In this document: positions 6,989 to 15,583 of the stretch, one piece after another
Layout: every line of letters begins with the position of its first letter
Position numbering within the stretch: position 1 is the first letter of the stretch
Origin: Streptomyces sp. KMM 9044
Lineage (GTDB): Bacteria > Actinomycetota > Actinomycetes > Streptomycetales > Streptomycetaceae
Direction: 5' to 3'
NCBI RefSeq assembly: GCF_024701375.2
Contig: NZ_CP113910.1
Location: 4,898,001-4,962,000 of the forward strand
Length of the DNA: 64,000 bases
Made by a program: the position numbers and the translations under genes
The notes under the pieces: model-generated
Database searches by the model: none
The model's input: only the letters and a program-made list of their open reading frames with translations
Told to the model about the DNA's origin: nothing

Positions 6989-7131
6989 GTGAACGCCACG
7001 ACGGTGTTCAAGCGTCTGCTCGGCTCGCTCGGCGTGGGTGGGCCCACGGTGGACACGGTCCTCACCCCGGGCGCGGTGCTGCCCGGCGAGGCCCTGGCGG
7101 GCAGGTCCACCTGAGGGGCGGTGACGCCGAC
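6989..7131 (+). pseudogene. Spo0M-like sporulation protein, N-terminal stub
   Basis: The GTG-initiated frame reads VNATTVFKRLLGSLGVGGPT then VDTVLTPGAVLPGEALAG, the N-terminus of Spo0M (SpoOM) arrestin-like proteins. At about 7105 one base is missing: the original frame frame-shifts to GQVHLRGGDA, while the actual frame stops at 7114. The match ends near 7131, where IS-associated DNA begins. More than 80% of a normal Spo0M is absent, so the gene was truncated by the mobile elements to its right. Confidence 0.75.
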
Positions 7132-7265
7132 TGAGGGGCCACGCGTTTTCCGGACAGCTACCGTGAAGATGGCCAGGACAGTGGTGACCAGTCTTGGATG
7201 GGGGGTGCCCCTATCTGTTTCGTCAACCCCGGTGGGGTCGGCTTGTAGGGGTTGATCCTGGTTTT

Positions 7266-7297
7266 CGGGAACGTCCCGCGAAGCGGGATGTTCCCGG
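7266..7297 (-). terminator. Hairpin downstream of IS110 transposase remnant
   Basis: A 14-bp stem (CGGGAACGTCCCGC with GCGGGATGTTCCCG, one G-T pair) with loop GAA, about 100 bp past the stop of the IS110 transposase. Confidence 0.55.
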
Positions 7298-7399
7298 CGG
7301 ATCGGGTGGCTGATAGGCAGCCCGGTGGCCGGCAAGGCCGCAGTGGCCGTGCCGGTGCGCGGGCGTGATGGGGCCTGGAGGGTAGGGGCGGTGGAGTCG

Positions 7400-8525
7400 T
7401 CAGGCTGCGAGGTCGACGTCGCTGGGGGTGCGTGGTTCGTAGAGGGCGCCGGTGCGGATCATCGCGTGGATGACGTTCACGCGTTGGCGGGCGAGGCGGA
7501 GGATCGCCTGGGTGTGGGTCTTGCCGCGTGCGCGCTGGCGGTCGTAGTAGGTCCGGGAGGACGGGTCGGCTTTGCAGCCGATCGCGACTCTGCTGCTCAA
7601 TTCGAGGGATGGTCACGCACCGCATCTGAGAGGGGCCGGACCGCCTCCTCGCGAGGCCCGTTCCACGCGCCCCGTCGACGGGCCGGCGTCACTCTCCGCA
7701 ATTGAGCAACAGAGTCGATCGCGGCGAACGCGGCCTGGAACAGGGCTCGTTTGAGGAGCCGGTTGCCGCGGTGGGGTGCGTGTTCGCCACGGATCGAGGT
7801 GCCCGAGGACTTCGTGGCCGGGGCGAGTCCGGCGTAGGAGGCGAGGTGTCCGGCGGTGGGGGAGCCGGTGCCGTCACCGATCGCGACGATCACGGCGGCC
7901 GTGGTCCTGACGCCCAGGCCGGGCAGGGACGTCAGGAGGTGGAAAAGAGGGAGGGCCTCCAGCAGGGCGGCGATCTCCTGCTCGGTGGCCCGGCGCTGGG
8001 TGTGGGCGGCGGCGAGCTGGGCGGCCAGGCCGGGCACGATCAGCGCGGATGCCTCGGTGCCGGGAACGACGAGGGTCTGCTCGGCGAGCGCGTCGAAGAT
8101 CTCGGTGGTGAGGTGGTGTGCCTTGCGCGAGCCGTGCGCCCTGAGCAGGGCCTCGCAGCGGGCCCGGCCCAGTTTCCTCAGTCTCGCCGGGGAGCCGTGC
8201 CGTTGGAGGAGGGCCTGGATGTAGGGGTAGGCCAGGCGGGGGCCGAGCACGCGTTCGAGGGAGGGGTGGATCTGGGAGAGCAGACCGCGCAGCCGGTTGG
8301 TGGTGCGGTTGACCTCGCCGGCCAGGTCGTTGTCGTAGCCGGTGAGCATGGTCAGCTCGGCCAGTACCTCGTCGTCACGGTCCACCGCGCGCAGGGTGTG
8401 CGGCATGGTGCGGGCGGTCTCGGCGATCACGAACGCGTCGCGGGCGTCGGTCTTGGCCTCGCCCGGGTGCAGGTCGGCGGCCCGCCGCATCGACAGCCCG
8501 GGCAGGTAGGCCACCCGTGAAGCGG
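7400..8525 (-). pseudogene. IS110-family transposase, truncated and split by a MITE
   Basis: The visible part starts at VAYLPGLSMRRAADLHPGEA and keeps KTDARDAFVIAETAR, then the transposase_20 part (LTSLPGLGVRTTAAVIVAIG, LASYAGLAPATKSSG, GNRLLKRALFQAAFAAI). The first catalytic Asp region is missing. After FAAI the frame runs into a 131-bp insertion (7586-7716) and gains a foreign tail. Beyond the insertion the original frame resumes as IGCKADPSSRTYYDRQRARG and ends GALYEPRTPSDVDLAA. Removing the insertion and one GCGATC copy restores FAAIGCKADPSS exactly. Inactive on both counts. Confidence 0.9.
7586..7716. mobile_element. 131-bp MITE, copy 1
   Basis: A non-coding element with 17-bp terminal inverted repeats GACTCTGYTGCTCAATT (one mismatch) and a 6-bp target duplication GATCGC at 7580-7585 and 7717-7722. 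It sits inside the IS110 transposase. A second copy at 56723-56853 is almost identical. It encodes no protein and should depend on a transposase in trans. Confidence 0.9.
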
Positions 8526-8699
8526 CCCGGCATTGCGCCGGACCAGGCGGTCGTCAGGCCCCTCATCAGCGGTCAAGCGGTGCCCCGAAGCCCGGCGGCA
8601 ACACCCCCCAGGTCATCGACTTCGACAGGGGGCACACAGCCATACCGGACCCGGGGGCCAGGCGCCCCATTGCGGGGCCACGAAAAAGGTAACGGGGGC

Positions 8700-9325
8700 G
8701 GCCTCGGCGCCCTCGGGGGCGACGAGCAGGGTGGCACCGAAGCAGAGAGGGGCGAGCACCACCCAGAACGAGCAGTCGAAAACCAGTGATCCCCAGTGGA
8801 CGACGGTGTCGTCGGAGCCGAGAGGGTAGAGCGACTGCCCCCACAAGAAACGATTCTGCACAGCGCTGTGCGGCACCTGCACCGGCTTCGGCCGTCCCGA
8901 GGAGCCGGAGGTGTGCAGCACGTACGCGAGGTCCGTCGGTCCCGGACCGGGCGGCGCCGCCCGGTCCGGAACCCGGTCCGCGGACAGTAGGTCGTCGAGG
9001 CGCAGTGCGTCGGGGAAGAGCGCCGCCCCCTCGTCGTCGGCGAGGACGGCGGCGGGCGCGAGCCGCGCCACGTTCTCGCGTACGGCCGTGGCAGCCTGGC
9101 GCACATCGAAGGGCGCTACGGCGGCTCCGGACGCGAGGACGCCGACCAGGGCCAGCACCTGCTCCACGGAACGGACGGAGCACAGCGCCACGGTGTCTCC
9201 CGGCCCGATGCCCGCGCCGCGCAGGACAAGTGCGGCGCGCGTGGCCGCTGCGGTCAGTTCCGCATAGGTGAACCGACGCAGTCCGTCGGTCAGGGCTACC
9301 GCATCGGGTCGACCTGCATTCGTCT
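8700..9325 (-). pseudogene. Adenylation (AMP-binding) domain fragment
   Basis: Reading on the minus strand from about 9325: GRPDAVALTDGLRRFTYAEL, GIGPGDTVALCSVRSVEQVLA, LADDEGAALFPDALRLDDLL, then the P-loop-like core motif YVLHTSGSSGRPKPVQVPHS and VHWGSLVFDCSFWVVLAPL. This is the N-terminal third of an NRPS-type or stand-alone adenylation domain. Both ends are cut: homology starts abruptly beside IS66 DNA and ends near 8700. No start codon, no later core motifs and no carrier domain. A relic of a peptide-synthetase gene trapped between insertion sequences. Confidence 0.82.
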
Positions 9326-9408
9326 CACAGATCGTGACTGTTTAGGACGGCTGCTGAGTTGCGGCGATGCCGTTCGGGGTGGCCGTTCCGGTCGGGTGGG
9401 TTGATCTT

Positions 9409-9504
9409 GTGTCCGTCAGCCCGCCGTCGCCGCCTTCCTACGAGGAGTTGGCCACGCTGGTCACGGAGTTGAAGCTCCTGGTGTCCGCGCAGGCGGAGCG
9501 GATC
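9409..9504 (+). pseudogene. IS66-family transposase N-terminal stub
   Basis: The 32 codons VSVSPPSPPSYEELATLVTE and LKLLVSAQAERI match the coiled-coil start of a different IS66 transposase. The stub ends exactly at the inverted repeat of the IS66 element that begins at 9505. The rest of the older copy was not found on the other side. Confidence 0.65.
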
Positions 9505-11103
9505 GTAAGCATTCAGTAGGAGTGGGCGCGGGCGGTGGCGCTGTGTGGTGCTGCCTGGTCAGGCGGTCTGCTCGATCGGGGGCATCCAGAGGTTGCCGGT
9601 GAAGGCGCGGTGGATGGCTTCGAAGGCGCTGATGCCGTGCTTGCGGGCGGAGTCCAGGTAGGAGCGCACGGTGAGCCAGGCCGTCGCGCCGTGTTCGGAC
9701 TGGTGGCAGCCGGAGATCTTCAACTGGGTCTTCACCGGGCGCAGGGCGCGTTCGCCGCAGTTGTTGGTGAAGGGCACGTGGCGTGGGCCGTCGGCGTACC
9801 GGAGCACGTTGTGGGCTTGATCGCGCAGTCGTTCCAGGAGGTTGCGGGCGGTGGACTGTTTTCGCCCCTCGGTCCGCGGATGCTTGGACAGGCCGACCTT
9901 GATGCCCTGGTGGAAGGCTTCAAGGTGCGGGAGCAGGGCGTCCGGGGCGATCTCGGTGATCTCTCCGTTGCGGACGCGGACGGCCTGCTTGTTCAACCCG
10001 GCCAGGGCCCAGCGGATCTGCTGGTGCCACTTCTGGTCGGGGAAGTCCTCCTCGGCCGTGGTGAGTTCGCGGATCAGGTGGGCCCCGCACAGTTGGTGGG
10101 TGCAGGCAGCGTATCCGGCATACGGCGACAGCGAGTCGTGCACCAGCACACCGCGGTAGTGCGGCAGCACCCCGCCCGTATCGGCGTCGGCCCGCGAGCG
10201 CGGGGCGAGGTGGAGCAGGGTGGGGAACTCGGTGCAGGCCACGTGCAGCCACCGGCGGGTCGCACCGATCCGGGTGGTGGTCTCATCCGCGTGCAGGATG
10301 TGGCCCATGACCAGCAGAGCGCGGATCAGGTTCACGGAGTCGGCGACCGGGCTCTCGGCTTCGGGCAGCAGGGAGGCGACCCAGCCGGTGGACACCGCAG
10401 CCCCGGTCACGTCCGCGATCAGCTGCGCGGTCCGCTCGACGGGGATGTGCTGGAAGACCACCAGGTAGACGGCCAACGCCCGCAGGTTCGGGCCGTGGGA
10501 CGACGGCGAGCCGGCCACCGTCCCGGCCACCGTCCCGGGCATCGGCTCGGCCGTGACCGTCCCGCACGCACAGTGGCAGCGATGCGCCCGGTGCTCGGTC
10601 ACCACCACCGTGACCAGCGGAATGTCCCGCACCTGGCGCCGCTCGAAGCCGACACTGTCGCGCTCGCCCAGCTCACTCCCGCAGCCACTGCAGGCAGCCG
10701 GAAGGTGATCCTCGGTGCGATCCGGATCGGCGACCATACTCAGCCCGCCACCCGGGGCACCGGACTGACGGCCCCGCTTGCGCCCGCCGGACGCGGCGGC
10801 CTTCTTCACCGGACGGCCGAAGGTATCGGTCGAGGGCGGCATCGAGGAGTTGCCCGAGTCTCGGCCCAGGCGCCGCTCCAGCTCCGCGACCCAAGCAGTC
10901 AACCGCTCGTTGGCCTCGACCAGGCGCTCATTCGCAGCAGCCAGCTCCTCGTTCTGCCGCTGGAGCAGCCCGATCAACGCGAGGAGATCCTCACGCGACG
11001 CAGACCCCAACCCCGACGACATGACCACGGATCCTGCCCCACCCAACCCCGACCTGCCACATCGTCAGGACCGGGACGGACGACCGACCTGCTGAATGCT
11101 TAC
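9505..11103 (-). mobile_element. IS66-family insertion sequence
   Basis: A 1599-bp element bounded by 16-bp inverted repeats GTAAGCATTCAGTAGG and its partner at 11088-11103 (one mismatch). It holds a single transposase gene. The 8-bp flanks (AGCGGATC, CGTTATCA) do not match, so the usual IS66 target duplication is missing and one flank has probably been rearranged. Confidence 0.85.
9559..11022 (-). CDS. IS66-family transposase
   Basis: A 487-residue DDE transposase in one intact frame. An N-terminal coiled coil (LLALIGLLQRQNEELAAANE) leads to a zinc-binding segment (ACSGCGSELGERDS with a second HRCHCACG pair), then the DDE_Tnp_IS66 core with HADETTTRIG, VHDSLSPYAGY, QLCGAHLIREL and the NNCGERALRPVK region carrying the catalytic Glu. 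The ATG at 11022 was chosen over an upstream TTG. No IS66 accessory genes (TnpA/TnpB) are present, as in single-gene members common in Streptomyces. The element looks complete. Confidence 0.9.
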   Translation of the reverse strand: MSSGLGSASREDLLALIGLLQRQNEELAAANERLVEANERLTAWVAELERRLGRDSGNSSMPPSTDTFGRPVKKAAASGGRKRGRQSGAPGGGLSMVADPDRTEDHLPAACSGCGSELGERDSVGFERRQVRDIPLVTVVVTEHRAHRCHCACGTVTAEPMPGTVAGTVAGSPSSHGPNLRALAVYLVVFQHIPVERTAQLIADVTGAAVSTGWVASLLPEAESPVADSVNLIRALLVMGHILHADETTTRIGATRRWLHVACTEFPTLLHLAPRSRADADTGGVLPHYRGVLVHDSLSPYAGYAACTHQLCGAHLIRELTTAEEDFPDQKWHQQIRWALAGLNKQAVRVRNGEITEIAPDALLPHLEAFHQGIKVGLSKHPRTEGRKQSTARNLLERLRDQAHNVLRYADGPRHVPFTNNCGERALRPVKTQLKISGCHQSEHGATAWLTVRSYLDSARKHGISAFEAIHRAFTGNLWMPPIEQTA

Positions 11104-11140
11104 CGTTATCAAGCGCTGGCCAGAGTGGCCAGAGCCAGCA

Positions 11141-11185
11141 GAGAGCCCCGAACACTTGTGGGCAGTGCGAGCGCTCGGGGCTCTC
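11141..11185. terminator. Hairpin terminator at the end of integrative element 1
   Basis: A perfect 11-bp stem GAGAGCCCCGA / TCGGGGCTCTC with a 23-nt loop, 16 bp beyond the stop of the minus-strand gene at 11201. Confidence 0.65.
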
Positions 11186-11200
11186 GTCTAGGGGTGGCGC

Positions 11201-11527
11201 CTACTTGTCGGCGTCGTCGGGCTCGGCGTACGGCGGGATGCGCTGGCCCCTGCTCTCAGCGATGACCAGGAGTTCGGACAGGCTCTCGATGAGCCGCCGT
11301 GCGGCCCAACGGAGTTCAGGCACCGTGAGCTTCGCGCCGTCCTCGACCATCGGCTTGGTCAGTTTCAGGGCAATGGCGGCTGTCTCGATCTGCTGCTCTT
11401 CCACCCTGTCGGCGAGACGGGGCAGGTACGTCTCCGTACCGTCGGTCGACAGGAGAGCCGTCTTGCCGTCGTCATCGCTCCACGGCAGGAGACGGAGAAG
11501 CCTGCTGTCGGGCTCGGGCTGGGTCAT
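11201..11527 (-). CDS. Integrative-element protein, module gene 2 (copy 1)
   Basis: A 108-residue acidic helical protein (LLRLLPWSDDDGKTALLSTD, YLPRLADRVEEQQIETAAIA, LTVPELRWAARRLIESLSEL). It is clearly homologous to the product of 61181-61546 (RLLPW, YLSRLADN, LTEAL, similar length). The start codon overlaps the stop of the preceding gene in ATGA, so the two are translationally coupled, as are their counterparts at 61.5 kb. Function unknown. The pair recurs beside GntR and integrase genes in actinobacterial integrative elements, so a maintenance or transfer role is inferred. Confidence 0.7.
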   Translation of the reverse strand: MTQPEPDSRLLRLLPWSDDDGKTALLSTDGTETYLPRLADRVEEQQIETAAIALKLTKPMVEDGAKLTVPELRWAARRLIESLSELLVIAESRGQRIPPYAEPDDADK

Positions 11528-11829
11528 GCCGCTACTCCGTGGAAGTCGATGCCGAGGGTTGCGAGGGTGAGCGCGGTTCGCCTGTCCCGCTGTCGTCGTC
11601 GCTCCTGCTCTCGCTCGTGGGCGATGAGGTAGGGCCGTACGAGCGGCAACCCGTCGACCTCGATGAATGCGGCGGGACGTCCCACACCCACCGCGTCGCG
11701 CGTGATGATCAGCCGCCGGGTAGGTGCCGTGTCATACGTCGAGACCATCGACGTCTGCTCGGCGGGACGGCGTCGCCTGCCGCTGGACGGCAAGAGCCAC
11801 GAGAGGATCAGGGCCAGTAGAGTTCGCAC
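11524..11829 (-). CDS. Integrative-element protein, module gene 1 (copy 1)
   Basis: A 101-residue protein from a GTG at 11829 with AAGGAG 7 bp upstream; a longer frame to 11910 would cross the conserved leader hairpin and is rejected. An N-terminal hydrophobic stretch (VRTLLALILSWLLP) may be a membrane anchor. The C-terminus LVRPYLIAHEREQERRRQRD is basic and charged and matches the paralogue at 61546-61854 (LVRPYLLAHEQREQQRRR). The same ribosome binding site, leader hairpin and coupling to the next gene are found in both copies. No known family. Confidence 0.7.
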   Translation of the reverse strand: MRTLLALILSWLLPSSGRRRRPAEQTSMVSTYDTAPTRRLIITRDAVGVGRPAAFIEVDGLPLVRPYLIAHEREQERRRQRDRRTALTLATLGIDFHGVAA

Positions 11830-11858
11830 GTCTGCACTCCTTGCTAGTGCGGGCCATG

Positions 11859-11887
11859 CCCCCGGACCGTTCGCGCGGTCGCGGGGG
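11859..11887 (-). promoter_or_regulatory. Conserved leader hairpin, copy 1
   Basis: An interrupted hairpin, CCCCCG and ACCG pairing with CGGT and CGGGGG around TTCGC, 30 bp upstream of the GTG at 11829. The hairpin and its flanks are conserved with 61884-61912, differing at one position within the hairpin. Position in the leader suggests attenuation or a structured 5' UTR. A regulator-binding site is the alternative. Confidence 0.5.
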
Positions 11888-11998
11888 TCTTGCGTTGTGC
11901 TCGCAGTCACACTGGCGACCTCAGTTTATACCTGTCTATTCCTACCTATGGACCCGCCTGCACATGCCTGCCCGAGTACGCGTACGTAGCGTCCGAGT

Positions 11999-12235
11999 AT
12001 GGGAGAGGTGCAGTGGGACCCGAAACGGCCGAGGTGGCAGCAGATTGCCGACGTCATCAGGCAGCGCATCCAGAACGGCACTTACCCGCCTGACACGCTG
12101 ATCAGCGAATCGCGGATCCAGAGTGAATGGGGCGTAGCCAAGATGACCGCACGGAAAGTGGTGGCTGCTCTCCGCGCGGAAGGACTGCTCGTGACCACGC
12201 CAGGCATGGGCTCATTCGTGACGGGCGACGAGTAG
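11999..12235 (+). CDS. Short GntR-family regulator
   Basis: A 78-residue protein that is almost only a GntR winged helix: WQQIADVIRQRIQNGTYPPD, LISESRIQSEWGVAKMTARK and VVAALRAEGLLVTTPGMGSF. No effector domain follows. Regulators of this type (KorSA-like) repress transfer and replication genes of Streptomyces integrative elements. It is divergent from the module genes at 11524. The shared 170-bp spacer has an AT-rich TATACCTGTCTATTCCTACC tract that could be its operator. Start ATG at 11999 has GAG-rich sequence but no strong ribosome binding site upstream. Confidence 0.85.
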   Translation: MGEVQWDPKRPRWQQIADVIRQRIQNGTYPPDTLISESRIQSEWGVAKMTARKVVAALRAEGLLVTTPGMGSFVTGDE

Positions 12236-12301
12236 AGGGCTGGTGTGGAACGTTCCACACCAGCCCTCGGCTGTGCTCGCCGGCCTGTGCTTAACCGCTG
12301 G

Positions 12302-13450
12302 TCAGTAGCGGTCGCCCATCCGCTTGACGGCGTTCACCGCTCGGGTTGCTGCCATGTCGGCCGCGTACCGCCGGAGCATCGTCGGGTCCTTCCATCCCGC
12401 GATGGTCATCACGTCGCCCTCGGAGACGCCAGCGGACAGTAGGTCGTCCACGGTCGTGTGACGGAACTGGTGGGGGTGAACGATGCTCTTGGAGTCGGGG
12501 TTGTCAGGGTTGCCGTACCCAGCGTCAGCAGCCCGACGGTTCAGCATCCGATACAGACCCGAGTACGTGAGCCGGTCTCGGTCTCGTGTCCCGAGCCAGA
12601 GCCATTCGGTGTAGTCGGGTGAGTTCGGGTTGGCTCGGCGGTGACTCTCTCGCGCCCGCAGGTACCGCGTGATCGCCACGACTGTCCGGGGCCGAAGCGG
12701 GATGATGCGGCCCTCACCACTGGCCCTCGCCTCCTTCAGTGGGGTCACTGGGCCGATGAGCCCTTGGTCCAGGTGCAAGTGGTCGAGTCGCAGGGACAGG
12801 AGTTCCTCAGCCCGCAGGCCCTCCGTTAGTACCCGGACGATGGCGTGGTCCCTGACCTTCTCGAATGCGAGGACCCGAGGATTGCCCCCGCCTGTGACCT
12901 GGAGCAGATCACGGATGAACTCGACGGAGAGCGTCTGTGGGCGTACGTCCTCCGGGTGCGCGTAGCTCTGGAGCCGTGCGTCGTTGTAGGGGTTCTCGTG
13001 GTCGTACTCGGCTTCCAGCCACTTAATAAAGAAGGGGCGCAAGTTCCGCTGGAGGGTGTGAGTGCCGCCCTGTCGGTCGCCCTTCCCGCCGTCGTAGTGC
13101 GCGCGGAAGAAGAGGTTCAGGGCTGGGGCGTCGCATTCCAGGAAGCTAGTGGGCTGTGCCACACCCGCCCTCTGCGCTGCGCTGATGTCCGCCTGTGCTG
13201 CGCTGACCTGCGGAGATGTGCTCAGCCAGCGGTCGAGGGTGCGCGCTGCCTTGGTGTACGCGGTGACTGTCTTCTCGGCGTAGGGCCTACCGCGCTTGTT
13301 GTTGCTGGCTCGCAGGTGCGTTGCGTAGTCGCTCAATACGTGTGCGCGCGTGCTAGCAGCGTCCTCACGCTCGTGTGTGCTCCGTACGGACGTGAGACGA
13401 CGTGCGCTCTTGCTCGTGCTCTGCTGTGTGCGCAGAGGGCTCCGTGTCAT
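12302..13450 (-). CDS. int: Tyrosine site-specific integrase
   Basis: A 382-residue phage-type integrase. The N-terminal SAM-like core-binding part (YATHLRASNNKRGRPYAEKT, LNLFFRAHYDGGKGDRQGG) precedes the catalytic domain with the first Arg in LTEGLRAEELLSLRLDHL, HPHQFRHTTVDDLLSAGV (HxxR) and the nucleophile in DPTMLRRYAADM. ATG at 13450 is preferred to a TTG at 13480. The gene starts 130 bp from tRNA-Arg(UCU), the expected attachment site, and points away from it. No excisionase, replication or transfer gene accompanies it, so the element is probably immobile. Confidence 0.92.
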   Translation of the reverse strand: MTRSPLRTQQSTSKSARRLTSVRSTHEREDAASTRAHVLSDYATHLRASNNKRGRPYAEKTVTAYTKAARTLDRWLSTSPQVSAAQADISAAQRAGVAQPTSFLECDAPALNLFFRAHYDGGKGDRQGGTHTLQRNLRPFFIKWLEAEYDHENPYNDARLQSYAHPEDVRPQTLSVEFIRDLLQVTGGGNPRVLAFEKVRDHAIVRVLTEGLRAEELLSLRLDHLHLDQGLIGPVTPLKEARASGEGRIIPLRPRTVVAITRYLRARESHRRANPNSPDYTEWLWLGTRDRDRLTYSGLYRMLNRRAADAGYGNPDNPDSKSIVHPHQFRHTTVDDLLSAGVSEGDVMTIAGWKDPTMLRRYAADMAATRAVNAVKRMGDRY

Positions 13451-13581
13451 GCCTGTGGCTCTCTCGTGAGAGCTGGGCAAAGTCGAGTCGGCGGCTCACC
13501 TTGCCCAACTATCGGACGGGTGAGTCACAGCGCTCCGGCTGGGGCGCTTGAGCCACGTTTCCGCAGCTCAGACAGCGTGTG

Positions 13582-13654
13582 CGCCCCCGGCAGGACTCGA
13601 ACCTGCGGCCAAGCGCTTAGAAGGCGCCTGCTCTATCCACTGAGCTACGGGGGC
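13582..13654 (-). tRNA. tRNA-Arg(UCU)
   Basis: A 73-nt cloverleaf: acceptor stem GCCCCCG/CGGGGGC, D arm GCTCA-GTGGATA-GAGC, anticodon stem GGCGC/GCGCT with loop CTTCTAA (anticodon TCT), T arm GCAGG-TTCGAGT-CCTGC. CCA is not encoded. The neighbouring integrase suggests its 3' half serves as attB. Confidence 0.95.
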
Positions 13655-13975
13655 CGGGTGTGGTGGCCTCTGTCGTGGTGCCCGGGTGGCCCCGGTCCCT
13701 GACGTGCCGGGGACAAGGATAGGGCTCCCACGTCCTTGCCCCTGGCGCCTCTCCTCCGTGGCTCGATGTGGAGGTTCGGTGAAGCGGTCCCGATAATCGC
13801 AGACAGGTACGAATCGTGCACCGCTTTTGGCTTCTCGTGCATCGGGTGTTGTGCACTCGTTATGCCTCGACTGCGCGCGCGCCCCCACGCGTCCCTTCCG
13901 TCCACTTGTGTTCGATCGGCGCGCAGGCATGGTCATATGCTTCAGAATTCCCATGAAGTTGGGCATTCTTCACAT
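13655..13975. other. Intergenic region between tRNA-Arg and dynA
   Basis: A 321-bp divergent spacer that must carry both the tRNA and dynA promoters. No gene was found. In-frame ATGs at 13736 and 13937 upstream of dynA are judged unlikely starts. Confidence 0.45.
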
Positions 13976-15580
13976 GTGGTGACCTTGGACGTACGGCCTC
14001 AGCTGCTCGACGCACTTTCCGCCCTGCGCGACCGTGTCGCCGCCGCGCGCTTCCCACTGCCTGTGGCGGGGGCCTCACGCGCGCGTGCCAACCGCGACGA
14101 ACTGCTCGCGCAGCTCGACGACTACCTGGTGCCCCGCCTGAGAGAGCCCCAGTCGCCGCTGCTCGCCGTGGTGGGGGGGTCCACCGGGGCCGGCAAGTCC
14201 ACCCTGGTGAACTCACTCGTGGGGCGGCGTGTCAGTGAGGCGGGCGTGCTGCGGCCGACGACGCGGACACCGGTACTCGTCTGCCACCCCGAGGACCACC
14301 ACTGGTTCAGCGGCATGCGCGTGCTGCCCGACCTCACGCGTGTGTGGGGGCCCCGACGGGAGACCGACGACCTGCTGCTTCCGGGCGAGAACCCCGCGCG
14401 CGTCCTGCGCATCGAGACCGCCGAGACCGTCCCGCCCGGCCTCGCTCTGCTCGATGCCCCCGACATCGACTCCCTCGTCGCCGACAACCGCGTCCTCGCC
14501 GCCGAACTCATCTGCGCCGCGGACATCTGGGTCATGGTCACCACTGCCGCCCGCTACGCCGACGCCGTGCCCTGGCACATGCTGCGTGCCGCCAAGGAGT
14601 ACGACGTCAGTCTGGTGACCGTCCTGGACCGGGTGCCCCACCAGGTCGTGTCCGAGGTGTCCCGGCAGTACGGCGCCCTCCTCACCAAGGCCGGACTCGG
14701 CCACGTACCGCGCTTCACCGTGCCCGAACTTCCCGAGTCGGCCTGGGGCGGCGGGCTTCTGCCGGCTTCCGCCGTGGCGTCGTTGCGGACCTGGCTCGTC
14801 CACCAGACGCAGGACCCCGCCGCCCGCGCGCACGTCATGGCGCGCACCGCCCACGGCATCCTCGACTCCCTCAACTCCCGCATGCCGGAACTCGCCGGTG
14901 CCGCCGCAGCGCAGCACGCCGCCGCACTGCGGCTCACCTCCGCAGTCGAGGGGGCGTACAACAGGGAGCACGCGCGCCTGCGCGGCCGGCTGCAGGCCGG
15001 AACCGTGCTCGCCGGTGACGCGCTCAAGCGGTGGCGCGCCTTCCCGCTCGACTGCACGCCCCGGGAGCTCCTCGACACCCTCGTGGAGGGCCTGGGCACC
15101 CTGCTGCTGTGCGCCGTCGCCGCCGCCGACGAGCGGGTCGACGCCGCCTGGAGACGCGAACCGGCCGCGAGGGCACCGGAGTTCACCGAACGCGAAGGGG
15201 CGGCGGAGGGCGCCGAGCACCGGATCGGGCTGGCCGTACGGCGATGGCGGCGCGAACTGGAGGAGTACGCCGAGGAAGAGGTCCGCGAGCTCGACCGCGG
15301 TGCCGCCGCCGATCCCGAGACGGTCGCCGCCCTGGTCGCCACGGCGCTGCTGAGCGGGCGCCGGGCGCGGACCGCGGGGGAGAAGCTCGCCCAACGGGCC
15401 GGCGCGCGCGGGGCGGTGCGGCTGCGTGACCGGGGCGGGCGGCTGCTCATCGAGCACGTGGACCGGATCATGCACACCGAACGTGAACGCCGGCTCGCAC
15501 CGCTCGACGCGCTCGAGGTCCATCCGGAGCCCCAGGCCGAACTCATCGCCGCGTTGTCCGTACTGCAGAAGGAGAGGTGA
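13976..15580 (+). CDS. dynA: Dynamin-like GTPase DynA
   Basis: A 534-residue dynamin-superfamily GTPase. The P-loop [10 protein letters not shown] is at residues 67-76, switch I-type Thr lies in [16 protein letters not shown] sequence, the G3 region is [10 protein letters not shown] and the G4-like region [10 protein letters not shown] helical, charge-rich C-terminal part follows. No transmembrane segment. In Streptomyces DynA and DynB form a complex at sporulation septa and stabilise FtsZ rings. Adjacent dynB 3 bp downstream supports this. Start taken at a GTG-GTG pair giving [14 protein letters not shown]; the exact start is uncertain because no clear ribosome binding site is visible. Confidence 0.88.
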   Translation: MVTLDVRPQLLDALSALRDRVAAARFPLPVAGASRARANRDELLAQLDDYLVPRLREPQSPLLAVVGGSTGAGKSTLVNSLVGRRVSEAGVLRPTTRTPVLVCHPEDHHWFSGMRVLPDLTRVWGPRRETDDLLLPGENPARVLRIETAETVPPGLALLDAPDIDSLVADNRVLAAELICAADIWVMVTTAARYADAVPWHMLRAAKEYDVSLVTVLDRVPHQVVSEVSRQYGALLTKAGLGHVPRFTVPELPESAWGGGLLPASAVASLRTWLVHQTQDPAARAHVMARTAHGILDSLNSRMPELAGAAAAQHAAALRLTSAVEGAYNREHARLRGRLQAGTVLAGDALKRWRAFPLDCTPRELLDTLVEGLGTLLLCAVAAADERVDAAWRREPAARAPEFTEREGAAEGAEHRIGLAVRRWRRELEEYAEEEVRELDRGAAADPETVAALVATALLSGRRARTAGEKLAQRAGARGAVRLRDRGGRLLIEHVDRIMHTERERRLAPLDALEVHPEPQAELIAALSVLQKER

Positions 15581-15583
15581 CCG

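Larger units (their letters stand above)
11201..13654. mobile_element. Remnant integrative element 1 at tRNA-Arg
   Basis: Two coupled module genes, a GntR repressor and a tyrosine integrase ending at tRNA-Arg(UCU). The set resembles an actinobacterial integrative and conjugative element that lost rep, tra and xis. The right boundary is set by the tRNA. A second tRNA 3'-end copy marking the left boundary was not seen, and IS66 borders that side. Confidence 0.65.

Noticed and set aside
9535..11265. 576-codon plus-strand frame across IS66
   Set aside because: Antisense of the intact IS66 transposase, which has all family motifs.
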